NCBI RefSeq assembly: GCF_002076895.1
Contig: NZ_CP020465.1
Span: forward strand, 496,001-560,000
Origin: Cognaticolwellia beringensis
GTDB taxonomy: Bacteria; Pseudomonadota; Gammaproteobacteria; Enterobacterales; Alteromonadaceae
Direction: 5' to 3'
Length of the DNA: 64,000 bases
Positions within the stretch are counted from its first letter, which is position 1. Each line of letters begins with the position of its first letter. A program made the translations under genes and the position numbers. Shown piece by piece: positions 36,480-46,427 of the stretch. The notes under the pieces are model-generated. The model did no database searches and was not told where the DNA came from. It saw only the letters and a list, made by a program, of their open reading frames with translations.

Positions 36480-36926
36480 CTAACTGTTTAAAATTGCTCT
36501 GATTTGGCCACTTACAGCGCCCATATCAGCTTTGCCTTGCATTTGCGGTTTTAACACCGCCATTACTTTACCCATGTCAGCCATTGAAGCTGCCCCGGTA
36601 TCGGCAATTGCTTTTGTGATCAGTTGGTTAATTTCATCTGCTGATAATGGTTGCGGTAGAAAATCTTCTAAGGCGACTATTTCTGCAGCTTCTTTAGCTG
36701 CTAATTCATCGCGACCACCTTCAGTAAACATTTTGATAGATTCTTTGCGTTGTTTAACCATTTTGGTCAACAAAACAATGACATTGTCATCAGTTGCTTC
36801 TGTATTGTGGTCTATTTCTGCCTGCTTTATCGCAGAGAGTGCCATACGAATTACGCCAAGACGAAGTTTGTCTTTAGCACGCATGGCATTTTTCATTTCA
36901 TCTTTAAGTTGGCTAAGTAGACTCAT
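36480..36926 (-). CDS. yqeY: GatB/YqeY domain protein
   Basis: 148 residues of the YqeY family, related to the C-terminal tail domain of the amidotransferase subunit GatB. It begins MSLLSQLKDEMKNAMRAKDK and carries EDFLPQPLSADEI (around residue 88) and the typical GKVMAVLKPQMQGKADM (about 120-136). Its exact function is unknown; tRNA-related roles have been proposed from the shared domain. It lies 58 bp after rpsU on the same strand, an arrangement common in Alteromonadales and Vibrionales. Confidence 0.93.
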   Translation of the reverse strand: MSLLSQLKDEMKNAMRAKDKLRLGVIRMALSAIKQAEIDHNTEATDDNVIVLLTKMVKQRKESIKMFTEGGRDELAAKEAAEIVALEDFLPQPLSADEINQLITKAIADTGAASMADMGKVMAVLKPQMQGKADMGAVSGQIRAILNS

Positions 36927-36984
36927 AGTTAATATACGCTTAAGTTAACTCAGTTGGCTTAGGATTTACTAAGGTATTGTATTC

Positions 36985-37200
36985 TTAGTACATGCGAACG
37001 CGACGAGCGTTCTCACGAGAAACTTTTTTAGCTGCACGTTTTACTGCTGCTGCTTTTTTACGCTTACGTTCCCAAGTTGGCTTTTCGTAAGATTCGCGAC
37101 GGCGAACTTCTGAAAGGATACCTGCTTTTTCACATGAACGTTTAAAACGACGTAATGCAACGTCAAATGGTTCGTTTTCTCTTACTTTAATTACTGGCAT
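36985..37200 (-). CDS. rpsU: 30S ribosomal protein S21
   Basis: 71 residues, the standard length. The sequence [20 protein letters not shown] at the start and the arginine/lysine-rich end are characteristic. S21 helps in mRNA binding to the 30S platform during initiation. The gene has an AAGGTAA ribosome-binding site and heads the rpsU-yqeY-dnaG-rpoD series. It is divergent from tsaD. Confidence 0.98.
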   Translation of the reverse strand: MPVIKVRENEPFDVALRRFKRSCEKAGILSEVRRRESYEKPTWERKRKKAAAVKRAAKKVSRENARRVRMY

Positions 37201-37594
37201 GTACTGTGTTACCTTAGTTAGAAATCTATATTAAATCGGTGTCTGATTTCAGCCACATGGCCTCATCTTCACCCACTCTATTAAAAATTGGTGACATATT
37301 CTAATGCGAACGATACGCTAATGTAAAGGAGTAATAACTTTTTCAGCTATATTTTGCTGAAATTGCCGCCTATAGACTGGCCTTAGTCAAGTAATATGAA
37401 TAATCACGCTGTTTTCGTTGACCTATTGCTGTCTGTGGGTGTTCTAAAATAAATTTAACTATCTTTTATACGCTATAAATTGAAAGTTGCTTGTGGCATA
37501 GGTAAAATCATCGGCCAAATGACTGCTGCTTTCTTTATGCTTGCAATTAGTCGACTTCTTATATTGACGTAACCCTGCTAGGTAAAGAAAAACT
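37201..37594. other. Divergent intergenic region between rpsU and tsaD
   Basis: 394 bp with the rpsU promoter on one strand and the tsaD promoter on the other. For rpsU an AT-rich -10-like block (TTTAATATAG, minus strand, about 37237-37228) is visible. No other gene or RNA was found here. Overlapping short frames are shadows. Confidence 0.5.
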
Positions 37595-38644
37595 ATGCGA
37601 ATTTTAGGTATTGAAACTTCTTGTGATGAAACCGGCATTGCCATTTACGACGATGGTGAAGGTAATTTACCCGAAGGCATAGTGGCTCACAGGTTATATA
37701 GCCAAATTGCCGTTCATGCTGATTATGGTGGCGTCGTGCCTGAGTTGGCATCACGCGATCATGTTCGTAAAACAATTCCCTTAATCAAAGAAGTACTCGC
37801 CGACGCTAATTTAACACCTGCGGACCTAGATGGCGTTGCTTATACTGCCGGGCCAGGATTAGTTGGGGCTTTATTAGTTGGCTGCTCAATTGGTCGAAGC
37901 TTGGCTTATGGCTGGAACTTACCGGCCGTACCTGTACATCATATGGAAGGGCATTTATTAGCGCCAATGCTGGAAGAGAATGTCCCTGACTTCCCATTTG
38001 TTGCCTTATTAGTGTCGGGTGGACATACCATGTTGGTTCGTGTTGATGGTATTGGTCATTATGAATTGCTGGGCGAGTCAGTGGATGACGCCGCCGGTGA
38101 AGCATTTGATAAAACAGCTAAATTACTTGGCCTTGATTACCCAGGCGGACCCGTATTAGCGAAAATGGCGGAAAGTGGTCGAAAGGGGCGATATAAATTT
38201 CCACGCCCTATGACTGATAGACCCGGACTCGACTTTAGCTTCAGTGGTTTGAAAACCTCAGCGGCTAATACTATTCGAAAAGAAGAACAAACAGAATTAA
38301 CCCCTGAGCAAAAAGTGCAGACACAAGCTGATATTGCTTATGCCTTTCAAGAAGCGGTAGTTGATACTTTAGCCATTAAATGTAAAAGAGCATTAAAACA
38401 ATGTGATTTAAATCGTTTAGTTATTGCCGGTGGTGTCAGTGCTAATACGGCGTTAAGAGAAAAGTTAGCCGAGATCACGAAGAAGCTTGGTGGCGAAGTA
38501 TTCTACCCTAGACCTGAGTTTTGTACCGATAACGGTGCCATGATTGCCTACGCAGGTTTGCAGCGTTTAAAAGCAGGTGTAGATACAGATTTAACCTTTA
38601 AAGCAACGCCGCGTTGGCCATTAGATACTTTAGAGCCTATTTAG
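37595..38644 (+). CDS. tsaD: tRNA N6-adenosine threonylcarbamoyltransferase TsaD
   Basis: 349 residues; transfers threonylcarbamoyl to A37 of ANN-decoding tRNAs, with TsaB, TsaC and TsaE. Family signatures: [20 protein letters not shown] at the start, the metal-binding histidines in [11 protein letters not shown] (about 112-122), VSGGHTMLV (about 135), and [13 protein letters not shown] (about 275). The ATG follows AGGTAAAG. It acts on tRNAs including isoleucine tRNA species, although nothing suggests a link to the island tRNA. Confidence 0.97.
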   Translation: MRILGIETSCDETGIAIYDDGEGNLPEGIVAHRLYSQIAVHADYGGVVPELASRDHVRKTIPLIKEVLADANLTPADLDGVAYTAGPGLVGALLVGCSIGRSLAYGWNLPAVPVHHMEGHLLAPMLEENVPDFPFVALLVSGGHTMLVRVDGIGHYELLGESVDDAAGEAFDKTAKLLGLDYPGGPVLAKMAESGRKGRYKFPRPMTDRPGLDFSFSGLKTSAANTIRKEEQTELTPEQKVQTQADIAYAFQEAVVDTLAIKCKRALKQCDLNRLVIAGGVSANTALREKLAEITKKLGGEVFYPRPEFCTDNGAMIAYAGLQRLKAGVDTDLTFKATPRWPLDTLEPI

Positions 38645-38676
38645 ATTGGGCAAAATATACCTGTGATGAAACAAGG

Positions 38677-39249
38677 TTATTTTTTAGTAAAGGATATTTT
38701 TGATTCTGTGCCCTGTATAAGTCTGATTATATTTTCTCTATGTCGAAATATAATCAGCCCAGATAACATTAAAACAGGGTAGACATAAATAGGTTTTAAT
38801 AACCAAGTATAAATGGGTGCCATAGATACAGTAACAATGGCAGCCAAGCTTGAATAACGTGTAACTTTAGCGACTAATAACCAGGTTAAAACAAGTAACC
38901 CACCTAAATCTAAACCAATTGGTAAAAGCACGCCAAATGCTGTTGCAACAGCTTTCCCACCTTCAAAATTGAAGAATATTGGGTACATGTGCCCTAAACA
39001 AGCCGCGACAGCAATCATGCCCAAGTATACGGGGTCTAAACCTAAAAAATAGCCACCCCATACAGGTAATGTGCCTTTTAGTATGTCAAAAATTAGCACA
39101 GATGCGGCGACAAATTTATTACTAATGCGTAATACATTTGTAGCGCCAGGATTTTTAGAGCCAGTAGCGCGAGGATCAGGTAAATTCAATAGCTTACAAA
39201 GTAAAATGGCACTCGAAATTGAACCTACTAAGTAAGCCATAACAACCAT
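38677..39249 (-). CDS. plsY: Glycerol-3-phosphate acyltransferase PlsY
   Basis: About 190 residues, multi-spanning inner-membrane protein that acylates glycerol-3-phosphate from acyl-phosphate, the first step of phospholipid synthesis with PlsX. Motifs: [22 protein letters not shown] (about 31-41), and [15 protein letters not shown] (about 93-107). The start is uncertain. The nearest ATG (39249) has no good ribosome-binding site, and the frame stays open upstream with family-like residues ([10 protein letters not shown]) and a GGAG near 39285. A non-ATG start is possible. It is divergent from folB. Confidence 0.93.
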   Translation of the reverse strand: MVVMAYLVGSISSAILLCKLLNLPDPRATGSKNPGATNVLRISNKFVAASVLIFDILKGTLPVWGGYFLGLDPVYLGMIAVAACLGHMYPIFFNFEGGKAVATAFGVLLPIGLDLGGLLVLTWLLVAKVTRYSSLAAIVTVSMAPIYTWLLKPIYVYPVLMLSGLIIFRHRENIIRLIQGTESKISFTKK

Positions 39250-39469
39250 TATAAATGTGACAAGTAAACTAGTGATACTCAGCTCCTTCCAAAGCAGTCG
39301 TTAGCAAAAGCTGTAAAAATAAGCTTTTCTTTTTAGCTTTTTGCCATTGTAGCGTGATGTTTACTAGTTTTTCTAGACCCGCACAGGTAAACTCGCCATT
39401 TATTTTTAAAGCAAGTATGGCGATTGTTTGTTCTATTCGATAACGCCGTTGCATAAATAAGGTTTTAGT

Positions 39470-39841
39470 GTGGATAAAGTCTATATTGAAGGATTAACCT
39501 TTCAAACAACCATTGGTTTTTACCCGTGGGAAAAAGAAATAAAGCAAACACTGGTCATCGATCTAGCTATGGGCTGGAATACAGCAAGTGCGGCAGAGAA
39601 TGATGAGCTAGCTAAAACGCTTGATTACGCGGCAATTTCTGAAGCTATAGTCGAGTTTGCTAATGCGAATCCGGTTGATTTAATTGAAACACTTGCCGAG
39701 CGTATTGCCGCATTTCTCATTGGTAAATATCAGATTCCTTGGTTACGTTTAAAATTAATGAAACCAACTGCAGTACATAATGCTAAGACAGTAGGTGTGG
39801 AAATTGAACGTGGTACCACGTTGTCAGGCCAAGCACTGTAA
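39470..39841 (+). CDS. folB: Dihydroneopterin aldolase FolB
   Basis: 123 residues, the usual size. It begins VDKVYIEGLTFQTTIGFYPW with a GTG start preceded by AAGG; no upstream ATG fits. It carries the family pattern DYAAISEAIVEFANANPVDL (about 53-72) and IETLAERIAAFL. It cleaves 7,8-dihydroneopterin in folate synthesis. The stop TAA overlaps the folK start (TAATG), so folB and folK are translationally coupled and act on successive steps. Confidence 0.94.
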   Translation: MDKVYIEGLTFQTTIGFYPWEKEIKQTLVIDLAMGWNTASAAENDELAKTLDYAAISEAIVEFANANPVDLIETLAERIAAFLIGKYQIPWLRLKLMKPTAVHNAKTVGVEIERGTTLSGQAL

Positions 39842-40347
39842 TGGTAGAAATATATATTTCGCTTGGTAGCAATATTAATCGTCAACATTATATTGAGCAG
39901 GGACTTAATGCATTAACTGATGCTTTTGGTACGTTAACTTTGTCATCGCTATTTGAAAGTGAAGCGGTCGGGTTTGCTGGTAAAGCGTTTTACAATATGG
40001 TGGTGGGTGTAAGTACTGAGCTAACCCTAGCTGAAGTTGCCGAAACACTAAGAGAAATAGAGTTTGCTCATGGTCGAAGCCTGAATGCTAAGAAGTTTAG
40101 TCCGCGCACGTTAGATTTAGATTTATTACTTTATGATGTGATTATTACAGAAGAACCCGCGCAAATACCACGTAATGAAATTACTACAAATGCTTTTGTC
40201 TTATGGCCGTTAGCTGAAATAGCAGGGCATTTGGTTCACCCTATTGTCGACCAAAGCTATGAAGAGTTATGGCAACAATACGATCAAAATCAACAGCAGA
40301 TAAAAAAAGTGCCTTTAATTTGGGCGAGAGTAAATAAGGAAATATAA
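39841..40347 (+). CDS. folK: 2-amino-4-hydroxy-6-hydroxymethyldihydropteridine pyrophosphokinase FolK
   Basis: 168 residues, standard length. Signatures: [18 protein letters not shown] at the N-terminus and the HPPK pattern [15 protein letters not shown] (about 88-102). It transfers pyrophosphate from ATP to 6-hydroxymethyldihydropterin, the step after FolB. It is coupled to folB by start/stop overlap and followed 5 bp later by uppP, so the three are probably cotranscribed. Confidence 0.96.
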   Translation: MVEIYISLGSNINRQHYIEQGLNALTDAFGTLTLSSLFESEAVGFAGKAFYNMVVGVSTELTLAEVAETLREIEFAHGRSLNAKKFSPRTLDLDLLLYDVIITEEPAQIPRNEITTNAFVLWPLAEIAGHLVHPIVDQSYEELWQQYDQNQQQIKKVPLIWARVNKEI

Positions 40348-40352
40348 TCAGT

Positions 40353-41153
40353 ATGAGCACAATTGAAGTTTTTATTTTAGCGTTAATACAAGGTTTAACC
40401 GAGTTTTTGCCGATTTCGAGTTCGGCACATTTAATTTTACCTTCAGCGGTTTTTGGCTGGGAAGATCAAGGTTTGGCGTTTGATGTTGCCGTGCATGTTG
40501 GTACCTTATTAGCCGTAGTATTATATTTTCGCAAAGAAGTGGGCAATATGGCCGTAGCATGGTTTGGCACACTGAAAGGCGAGCGCGATAATTTCGATGG
40601 TAAATTAGCTTGGTGGATTATATTTGCCACTATACCTGCAGGTTTATTTGGTTTACTAGGTAAAGATTTTATTGAAGAACATCTGCGTAGTGCGCTTGTT
40701 ATTGCCGCGACAACATTATTATTTGGCTTTTTGCTGGGTTTTGCTGACATAAAAGCAAAACAAAACAAGAGCATTGAAAATTTAGGTTTTAAAGGCGCTA
40801 TGTTAATTGGCCTAGCACAAGCAATAGCGTTGATTCCGGGGACATCACGCTCTGGTATTACGATGACCATCGGCTTGATGTTAGGTTTAAGTAGAGAAAA
40901 TGCCGCGCGTTTTTCTTTTTTACTCTCTATTCCTGCTATTGCTATGGCAGGCAGTTATTTGACGTTAAAGCTGATACTAGAAGCAGGAGCTGTAGACTGG
41001 TCAGCAATGGGCTTGGGCAGTGTGATAGCGTTTGCTAGTGCTTATGCTTGTATTCATTATTTTCTTATTTTAGTCAACAAAATAGGCATGATGCCATTTG
41101 TTATTTATCGTTTAGTGCTTGGCGTTGGTCTGCTTTGGTTTGTTGTCGGATAA
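40353..41153 (+). CDS. uppP: Undecaprenyl-diphosphatase UppP (BacA)
   Basis: 266 residues, polytopic inner-membrane enzyme that recycles undecaprenyl pyrophosphate, the lipid carrier for peptidoglycan; overproduction gives bacitracin resistance. Motifs: [17 protein letters not shown] near residue 15 and [14 protein letters not shown] around residue 170. It comes directly after folK; a terminator hairpin follows at 41181-41203. Confidence 0.97.
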   Translation: MSTIEVFILALIQGLTEFLPISSSAHLILPSAVFGWEDQGLAFDVAVHVGTLLAVVLYFRKEVGNMAVAWFGTLKGERDNFDGKLAWWIIFATIPAGLFGLLGKDFIEEHLRSALVIAATTLLFGFLLGFADIKAKQNKSIENLGFKGAMLIGLAQAIALIPGTSRSGITMTIGLMLGLSRENAARFSFLLSIPAIAMAGSYLTLKLILEAGAVDWSAMGLGSVIAFASAYACIHYFLILVNKIGMMPFVIYRLVLGVGLLWFVVG

Positions 41154-41180
41154 TTGTTACAATGCATGTAACTTATAAAT

Positions 41181-41203
41181 AAACGCGCTTTGGCGCGTTT
41201 TTG
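41181..41203 (+). terminator. Terminator after uppP
   Basis: AACGCGC and GCGCGTT form a hairpin with a TTTG-type loop followed by TTTTTG. It lies about 30 bp after the uppP stop and probably ends the folB-folK-uppP transcript. Confidence 0.85.
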
Positions 41204-41363
41204 TTATAAAAAATATATACACATACCAAGTGAGTAGTTTGTACTTGGCATTACTTTATTTACCTTAATAGTAATAATTATCTATCGGGCTTTTTTTATC
41301 GTGAATTAACTGCCAGTTAACCGGTAATGATAGATATTCAGCTAATAAAAAGTGAGAAGTTTA

Positions 41364-42518
41364 ATGGATTTGTCTTTAACTGAAGAACAAATAATGATTC
41401 AAGATATGGCACGTAAATTTGCCGATAGTGAATTAGCACCTGTAGCAGCAAAGCTTGATGAAACAATGGATCAAAATTTGTTTTTAAAAAACTTGGCTCA
41501 ATTAAATGAGTTAGGTTTTATGGGCTTAAATATTAAAGCTGAATATGGCGGTGTTGAAGCTGGCACGGTTGCCTTTAGTTTAGCTATAACCGAAATAGCG
41601 CGTGCTTGTGCATCAACGGCTGTTACAACATCGGTGACTAATATGGTCGCTGAAGTTATTCAAGCGGTAGGTAACGAAGAACAAAAAAATAAATACCTGC
41701 CAAAAATTTGTAGTGGTGAATATCGAGCTGGTGGTTTTTGTTTAACTGAAGCAACCGCAGGCTCAGACCCTGCAGGCATGAAAACTCAAGCCGTTAAAGA
41801 CGGCGATGACTATATTATCAATGGCAGTAAGCTTTATATTACCAGTGGTTCGTTTGCTGACGTTTTTGTAGTGTGGGCGGTTACAGACCCAGATGCAAAA
41901 AAAGGTAAGGGTATTTCGTGTTTTATTGTTGAAGCAGACACTGCCGGTATTACTATTGGCAAAGCTGAAGAAAAAATGGGCCAAAAAGCGTCACCGACGA
42001 ATGAAGTTCATTTTAACAACTGTCGCGTGCCAGCGTCAGCGATGATGGGCGCTGAAAATAAAGGTTTTGGCGTTGCTGTTGGAGAGTTAGCGGGTGGTCG
42101 TATCGGCATTGGTTCATTAGCATTAGGTGTTGGTCTTGCCGCACTTGATTATGCTAAAGCTTATATTGTTGACCGTAAGCAATTTGGGCAATCACTTGCT
42201 AATTTTCAAGGTTTACAATGGAAGTTAGCCGAGCGCTATACTGAGATGGAAGCCGCAAGATTACTTCTAATGCAAGCAGCCTACACGAAAGATCAAGGTC
42301 AGCCTTTTGGCATGGCAGCTTCAATGGCTAAGCTGTTTGCCACTGAAAATGCTAATAAAGCTTGTTACGACGCATTACAGCTTATGGGTGGTGCGGGTTA
42401 TGTCAAAGAGTATCCGCTTGAACGCATGGCGCGTGATGTGCGTGTAACGTCAATTTATGAAGGCACGAGTGAAATTCAAAAAGTAATTATTGCTCGAGAA
42501 TTGCTGCAAAAAGTTTAA
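41364..42518 (+). CDS. Acyl-CoA dehydrogenase family protein
   Basis: About 384 residues from the preferred ATG at 41364 (MDLSLTEEQIMIQDMARKFA); a GTG at 41352 adds four residues. This is a FAD-dependent acyl-CoA dehydrogenase with CLTEATAGSDPAGMKT (about 130-145), the QFGQSLANFQGLQWKLAE segment, and YEGTSEIQKVIIARELL near the end, where a glutamate serves as base in many members. Length and sequence fit short- or branched-chain enzymes, but the substrate cannot be settled here. It stands alone; the region 42519-42768 has no gene, only an imperfect inverted repeat that may be its terminator. Confidence 0.9.
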   Translation: MDLSLTEEQIMIQDMARKFADSELAPVAAKLDETMDQNLFLKNLAQLNELGFMGLNIKAEYGGVEAGTVAFSLAITEIARACASTAVTTSVTNMVAEVIQAVGNEEQKNKYLPKICSGEYRAGGFCLTEATAGSDPAGMKTQAVKDGDDYIINGSKLYITSGSFADVFVVWAVTDPDAKKGKGISCFIVEADTAGITIGKAEEKMGQKASPTNEVHFNNCRVPASAMMGAENKGFGVAVGELAGGRIGIGSLALGVGLAALDYAKAYIVDRKQFGQSLANFQGLQWKLAERYTEMEAARLLLMQAAYTKDQGQPFGMAASMAKLFATENANKACYDALQLMGGAGYVKEYPLERMARDVRVTSIYEGTSEIQKVIIARELLQKV

Positions 42519-42768
42519 ACGATAATATTAGTTATTTAATAAAAGTTAAACGCTCTGAACCTCATGTTTAATGCTTTAGGGAATTTAAACGAGGCAAAGA
42601 GCTTTAACTTTACATCAAGCAATGTGCAGTATTTTACTTAACTTTTAAATGACAAAAAACTGTGATAAATATGTTTGACTATCCCTATAAATGCTCACAT
42701 TGCTTGTTTGTTTTTGTATTCATTTTTCTAATAAATAAGTAAACCAAAAAGCAACCAGAGCGCAACGC

Positions 42769-43917
42769 TTAAACGGCAATCTGAGCAATGAGCTTCTTTG
42801 CTTTGCTGATAAAACTTTGATCTCTGAATAAATGGCTAATTTTTTCTAGCCCGACTTGTTCTATATTTTTTTGTACATGAAAGAAGTCCAAGCTATTCAA
42901 AGCCTCTACACCATCGTCTCCAATTTGAAAAATATCTTTAACTCCGTCAAAGGCAATTAAATCACCTAGGCGGCATGAGAAATAACATAGCAAAGTGTTT
43001 TGAGCATCTTCAATCGGCAGATCATTGTTTAATTTATCATTAATTAAAGGGTTTAGACTGTTACCAATACCCTCGACAATAGATTTGGGTAGCTTCCAGC
43101 GCTCGGCTAAAACTTTGCCGATTACAGACGAATTTATATCCAAAGATAATTGCCCGTCGCGCACTCTTTCGAACAATGAAGCCTGGCTCAAATAGAGGTT
43201 AGCGGTTGATGGTTTATAAGAGAGCATCGTCATATCTCCCAAGCTTATTAGCAAGCATAAGGTAGATAATTCAGCAGCATTTTTCTTATCTAAATGTTTG
43301 GCAAGTAAAAATACAAAGGAACTAGATAAATAACTAGATATCCATATTTTTTTATAGGCTGCAGCTTGGTCTTTATTTTCAAATGATAGACTTTGTTGCA
43401 AGATAAATTGTATAGCGATACTTTTTACCGCCGTTACCCCCATAAATACAATGGCATGGTGAATGCTTTCAATGGGTTGTCGCAAGGAGAAAAGTGAAGA
43501 ATTTACGGTGTTAATAATTTTGGCCGTCATTTCTGCATCTGACTTTATCAGCGCTATTAACTCTTTTGGTTCAAGCTCGCCGCTAGTCAAGCCTAGCAAT
43601 AAGGGGTTTGGTTGACGGATGCATTGACTCATTTCATCAATTGTTTGCTGCTGTTTTTTATTGAAAATATCAAAACGTAGTAATTTAAAATCCAGAAAAT
43701 CTTCGGAGTTATTCATTACATCACTTTGTTTAGGAATAAGATTTAGATGCGCCTGAGGGCTTGATGATATGCTGCGTAACTTAGCCGTTGGGGATTGACT
43801 GCGTCTAGCAGTAAGATTCTGAGCACGATGAGTTTTTCTACTGCTTTTTCCTCGATTTAAATACCATAAGATAGAGGTAATTACGGCGAAAACAATAATG
43901 ATCTTATCTAATGACAT
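42769..43917 (-). CDS. HDOD domain protein with N-terminal membrane anchor
   Basis: 382 residues. A short hydrophobic segment (IIIVFAVITSILWYLN) at the N-terminus anchors it in the membrane; a basic, low-complexity linker (about 20-65) follows. The HDOD domain starts around residue 110, with the segments KIINTVNSSLFSLRQPIESI and HAIVFMGVTAVKSIA. HDOD proteins are related to HD phosphohydrolases but usually lack catalysis and act in signalling. The target is unknown. No partner gene is nearby; it is divergent from the MITE-like element. Confidence 0.8.
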   Translation of the reverse strand: MSLDKIIIVFAVITSILWYLNRGKSSRKTHRAQNLTARRSQSPTAKLRSISSSPQAHLNLIPKQSDVMNNSEDFLDFKLLRFDIFNKKQQQTIDEMSQCIRQPNPLLLGLTSGELEPKELIALIKSDAEMTAKIINTVNSSLFSLRQPIESIHHAIVFMGVTAVKSIAIQFILQQSLSFENKDQAAAYKKIWISSYLSSSFVFLLAKHLDKKNAAELSTLCLLISLGDMTMLSYKPSTANLYLSQASLFERVRDGQLSLDINSSVIGKVLAERWKLPKSIVEGIGNSLNPLINDKLNNDLPIEDAQNTLLCYFSCRLGDLIAFDGVKDIFQIGDDGVEALNSLDFFHVQKNIEQVGLEKISHLFRDQSFISKAKKLIAQIAV

Positions 43918-43973
43918 TTAACTACCTAATTCAAAACAAAAAATTCCGCCAAATTATGAACTTATTAAACTAC

Positions 43974-44189
43974 GGGGTCAAACTAAATGGTCGCCCACTT
44001 GTTTTCCACTCAGCGAAAAATAGGACAGTTAGATTAGTCAAATATTTATTAAACCGTTGTGGGTCAAGGCATTCAAAAATTATAGCTGAGCAGTTCATTA
44101 ATGCTGCTGTTATACACTTGGGCTTAATTATAAGCACAGCATAAAAGAAATATTTAGTCCATTTGCTTGCATCTTTAGGGTTTGACCCC
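43974..44189. mobile_element. MITE-like element with 10-bp inverted ends
   Basis: GGGGTCAAAC (43974-43983) and GTTTGACCCC (44180-44189) are exact inverse complements that bound 216 bp with no intact gene. Just inside the left end an ATGGTCGCCCACTTG sequence recalls the start of REP-associated tyrosine transposases (GRPL...), so this may be a deletion derivative of such an element; that is a weak inference. The right end runs to about 40 bp before the ybbN start. Confidence 0.5.
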
Positions 44190-44229
44190 ACTTAAAATAA
44201 CATATCTCTTTATTATTGGAACTGCATTG

Positions 44230-45075
44230 ATGACAAATTCTCTCGCGATCACCTTAGAAAACTTTCAACAAGTTATTATCGAAGAATCAAAAAACAAACT
44301 TGTATTGGTCGATTTTTGGGCTCAACAAGTACCTGAAAGTGTTGAACTAAGAGATAAGTTGACTAGTGCATTGGCTAATTTTAGCGACACAATACTATTC
44401 ACTACAGTTGATTGTGAAACTCAGGGACAAATAGCTCAACAATTTGGTATTCAAGGTTTACCAACTGTCATTTTAGTGAAAGACGGCCAGCCCCTTGATG
44501 GTCTAACCGGACCACAAACAGATGAAACCATTAATGAGTTTTTAGGTAAATATTTACCCAAAGAGCAAGATATTTTATTGTCGCAAGCTAACGAACTTTT
44601 AGCAGCAAACAAAGTTGCTGAAGCATTTCCTGTTATCACTCAAGCTTTCCAACTTGATAACGAACGCGCTGATATTAAATTAGTACTGGCTAATGTATAT
44701 ATTCAAACTGGTAAAATTACAGAAGCAGAAGCGTTGCTGAAAAGCATTAAAATGGTCGATCAAGACAGTAGTTACCAATCATTAATGGCAAGATTAGAGT
44801 TAGCAAGTCAGGCAGCTGATTCTCCTGAGATTCAAGCGCTGGAGCAACAGTTAGCAAGTGAGCCTGACAATGTTGAGTTGCAACAAAAATTAGCCGCGCA
44901 ATATAGCCAAGTAAATCGCCATGACGAAGCACTGTCAATGCTGTTTTTACTGGTACAAAAAGATGGCGCAGATACAGCCAGTAAAGATTTATTACTTGAT
45001 GTATTGAAGTCTTTACCTGATGGTGATGCATTAGTCAGTAAATATCGACGTAAGCTTTATACCTTAATGTATTAA
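44230..45075 (+). CDS. ybbN: Chaperedoxin CnoX/YbbN (thioredoxin-like with TPR region)
   Basis: About 281 residues from the ATG at 44230 (MTNSLAITLENFQQVI). A TTG at 44182 extends the frame but lies inside the MITE-like end. The N-terminal thioredoxin fold has KLVLVDFWAQQVPES; the active-site cysteines of thioredoxin are both absent, as in redox-inactive relatives. The GIQGLPTVILVKDGQ segment follows. Residues 115-281 form TPR-like helices (ADIKLVLANVYIQTGKITEA). In E. coli this protein holds proteins damaged by hypochlorous acid and passes them to GroEL/DnaK. It has no obvious operon partner. Confidence 0.88.
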   Translation: MTNSLAITLENFQQVIIEESKNKLVLVDFWAQQVPESVELRDKLTSALANFSDTILFTTVDCETQGQIAQQFGIQGLPTVILVKDGQPLDGLTGPQTDETINEFLGKYLPKEQDILLSQANELLAANKVAEAFPVITQAFQLDNERADIKLVLANVYIQTGKITEAEALLKSIKMVDQDSSYQSLMARLELASQAADSPEIQALEQQLASEPDNVELQQKLAAQYSQVNRHDEALSMLFLLVQKDGADTASKDLLLDVLKSLPDGDALVSKYRRKLYTLMY

Positions 45076-45198
45076 CAATTTATCAAGTATACCTATCAAC
45101 TAACCAAGATGATTGGCCTCAATCCAACCAAAACCTAATCGGCAGCAAGCCATCCAGCTAGTTATGGTTGGTGCTTTGCTGCATCGGTACTATATCGT

Positions 45199-46289
45199 TG
45201 TAGGTTGGCATTTATGCCGTCATGTGTGGTGTTTATATATTCAATAGAGCGATGGGCTGAAGCCCAACCTACAAAAGAGTTGGAAAGAGCTGGCAGTTAA
45301 AAAGCCCTGATGGTTTTTAATCGTTGGCGTTGTTATGGTAGGTCGGCATTTATGCCGTCATGTGTGGTGTTTATATATCCATAGAGCGATGGGCTGAAGC
45401 CCAACCTACAAAAGAGCTGGCAGTTACAAAGCCCTGATGGTTTTTAATCGTTGGCGTTGTGATTGTAGGTCGGCATTCATGCCGTCATGTGTGGTGTTTA
45501 TATATCCATAGAGCGATGGGCTGAAGCCCAACCTACAAAAGAGCTGCAAGAGCTGGCAGTTAAAAAGCCCTGATGGTTTTTAATTGTTGGCGTTGTTATG
45601 GTAGGTCGGCATTTATGCCGTCATGTGTGGTGTTTATATGTTCAATAGAGCGATGGGCTGAAGCCCAACCTACAAAAGAGCTGCAAAGAGCTGGCAGTTA
45701 AAAAAACCTGATGGTTTTTAATCGTTGGCGTTGTTATGGTAGGTCGGCATTTATGCCGTCATGTGTGGTGTTTATATATCCATAGAGCGATGGGCTGAAG
45801 CCCAACCTACAAAAGAGCTGGCAGTTAAAAAAACCTAATGGTTTTTAATCGTTGGCGTTGTTATGGTAGGTCGGCATTTATGCCGTCATGTGTGGTGTTT
45901 ATATATTCATAGAGCGATGGGCTGAAGCCCAACCTACAAAAGAGCTGCAAAGAGCTGGCAGTTACAAAGCCCTGATGGTTTTTAATCGTTGGCGTTGTTA
46001 TGATAGGTCGGCATTTATGCCGTCATGTGTGGTGTTTATATATTCAATAGAGCGATGGGCTGAAGCCCAACCTACAAAAGAGCTGCAAAGAGCTGGCAGT
46101 TACAAAGCCCTAATGGTTTTTAATCGTTGGCGTTGTTATGGTAGGTCGGCATTTATGCCGTCATGTGTGGTGTTTATATATTCATAGAGCGATGGGCTGA
46201 AGCCCAACCTACAAAAGAGCTGGCAGTTACAAAGCCCTGATGGTTTTTAATTGTTGGCGTTGTGATTGTAGGTCGGCATTCATGCCGTC
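45199..46289. repeat. REP/BIME array, eight units plus a final half unit
   Basis: Each unit has TGTAGGTCGGCATTTATGCC (hairpin GGCAT/ATGCC), a 35-bp spacer and GGGCTGAAGCCCAACCTACA (hairpin GGGCT/AGCCC). Outer GTAG and CTAC feet make the unit an inverted REP pair. Units begin near 45199, 45339, 45465, 45599, 45738, 45865, 46003, 46139; a lone head is at 46267. Spacing varies from 125 to 140 bp owing to small deletions in the linkers. GTAG beside a hairpin is the mark of REPs mobilised by RAYT transposases. A 99-codon frame at 45888-46187 is a by-product of the repeat. Confidence 0.92.
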
Positions 46290-46427
46290 AAATTCGCTGG
46301 TAGCAGAGTAAAAATTTTGCTTAGTTAATACGATTAGCTAAAACCAATACAAAACCTACAAGGAAACGGCAGCAAAACAGCAGGCAAATAAAATTGCGGC
46401 TTTGCGTGTAGGCCTACATCATATTAA

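Noticed and set aside
43970..44191. 73-codon minus-strand frame
   Set aside because: It coincides with the MITE-like element from end to end and shows no protein family.
45888..46187. 99-codon frame inside the BIME array
   Set aside because: It consists of repeated REP sequence read in one frame (the peptide repeats itself), with no start context or family.
45199..46289. Regular direct repeats suggesting a CRISPR array
   Set aside because: The repeat covers nearly the whole unit, the spacing is 125-140 bp, the intervening parts are not unique spacers, and there are no cas genes.
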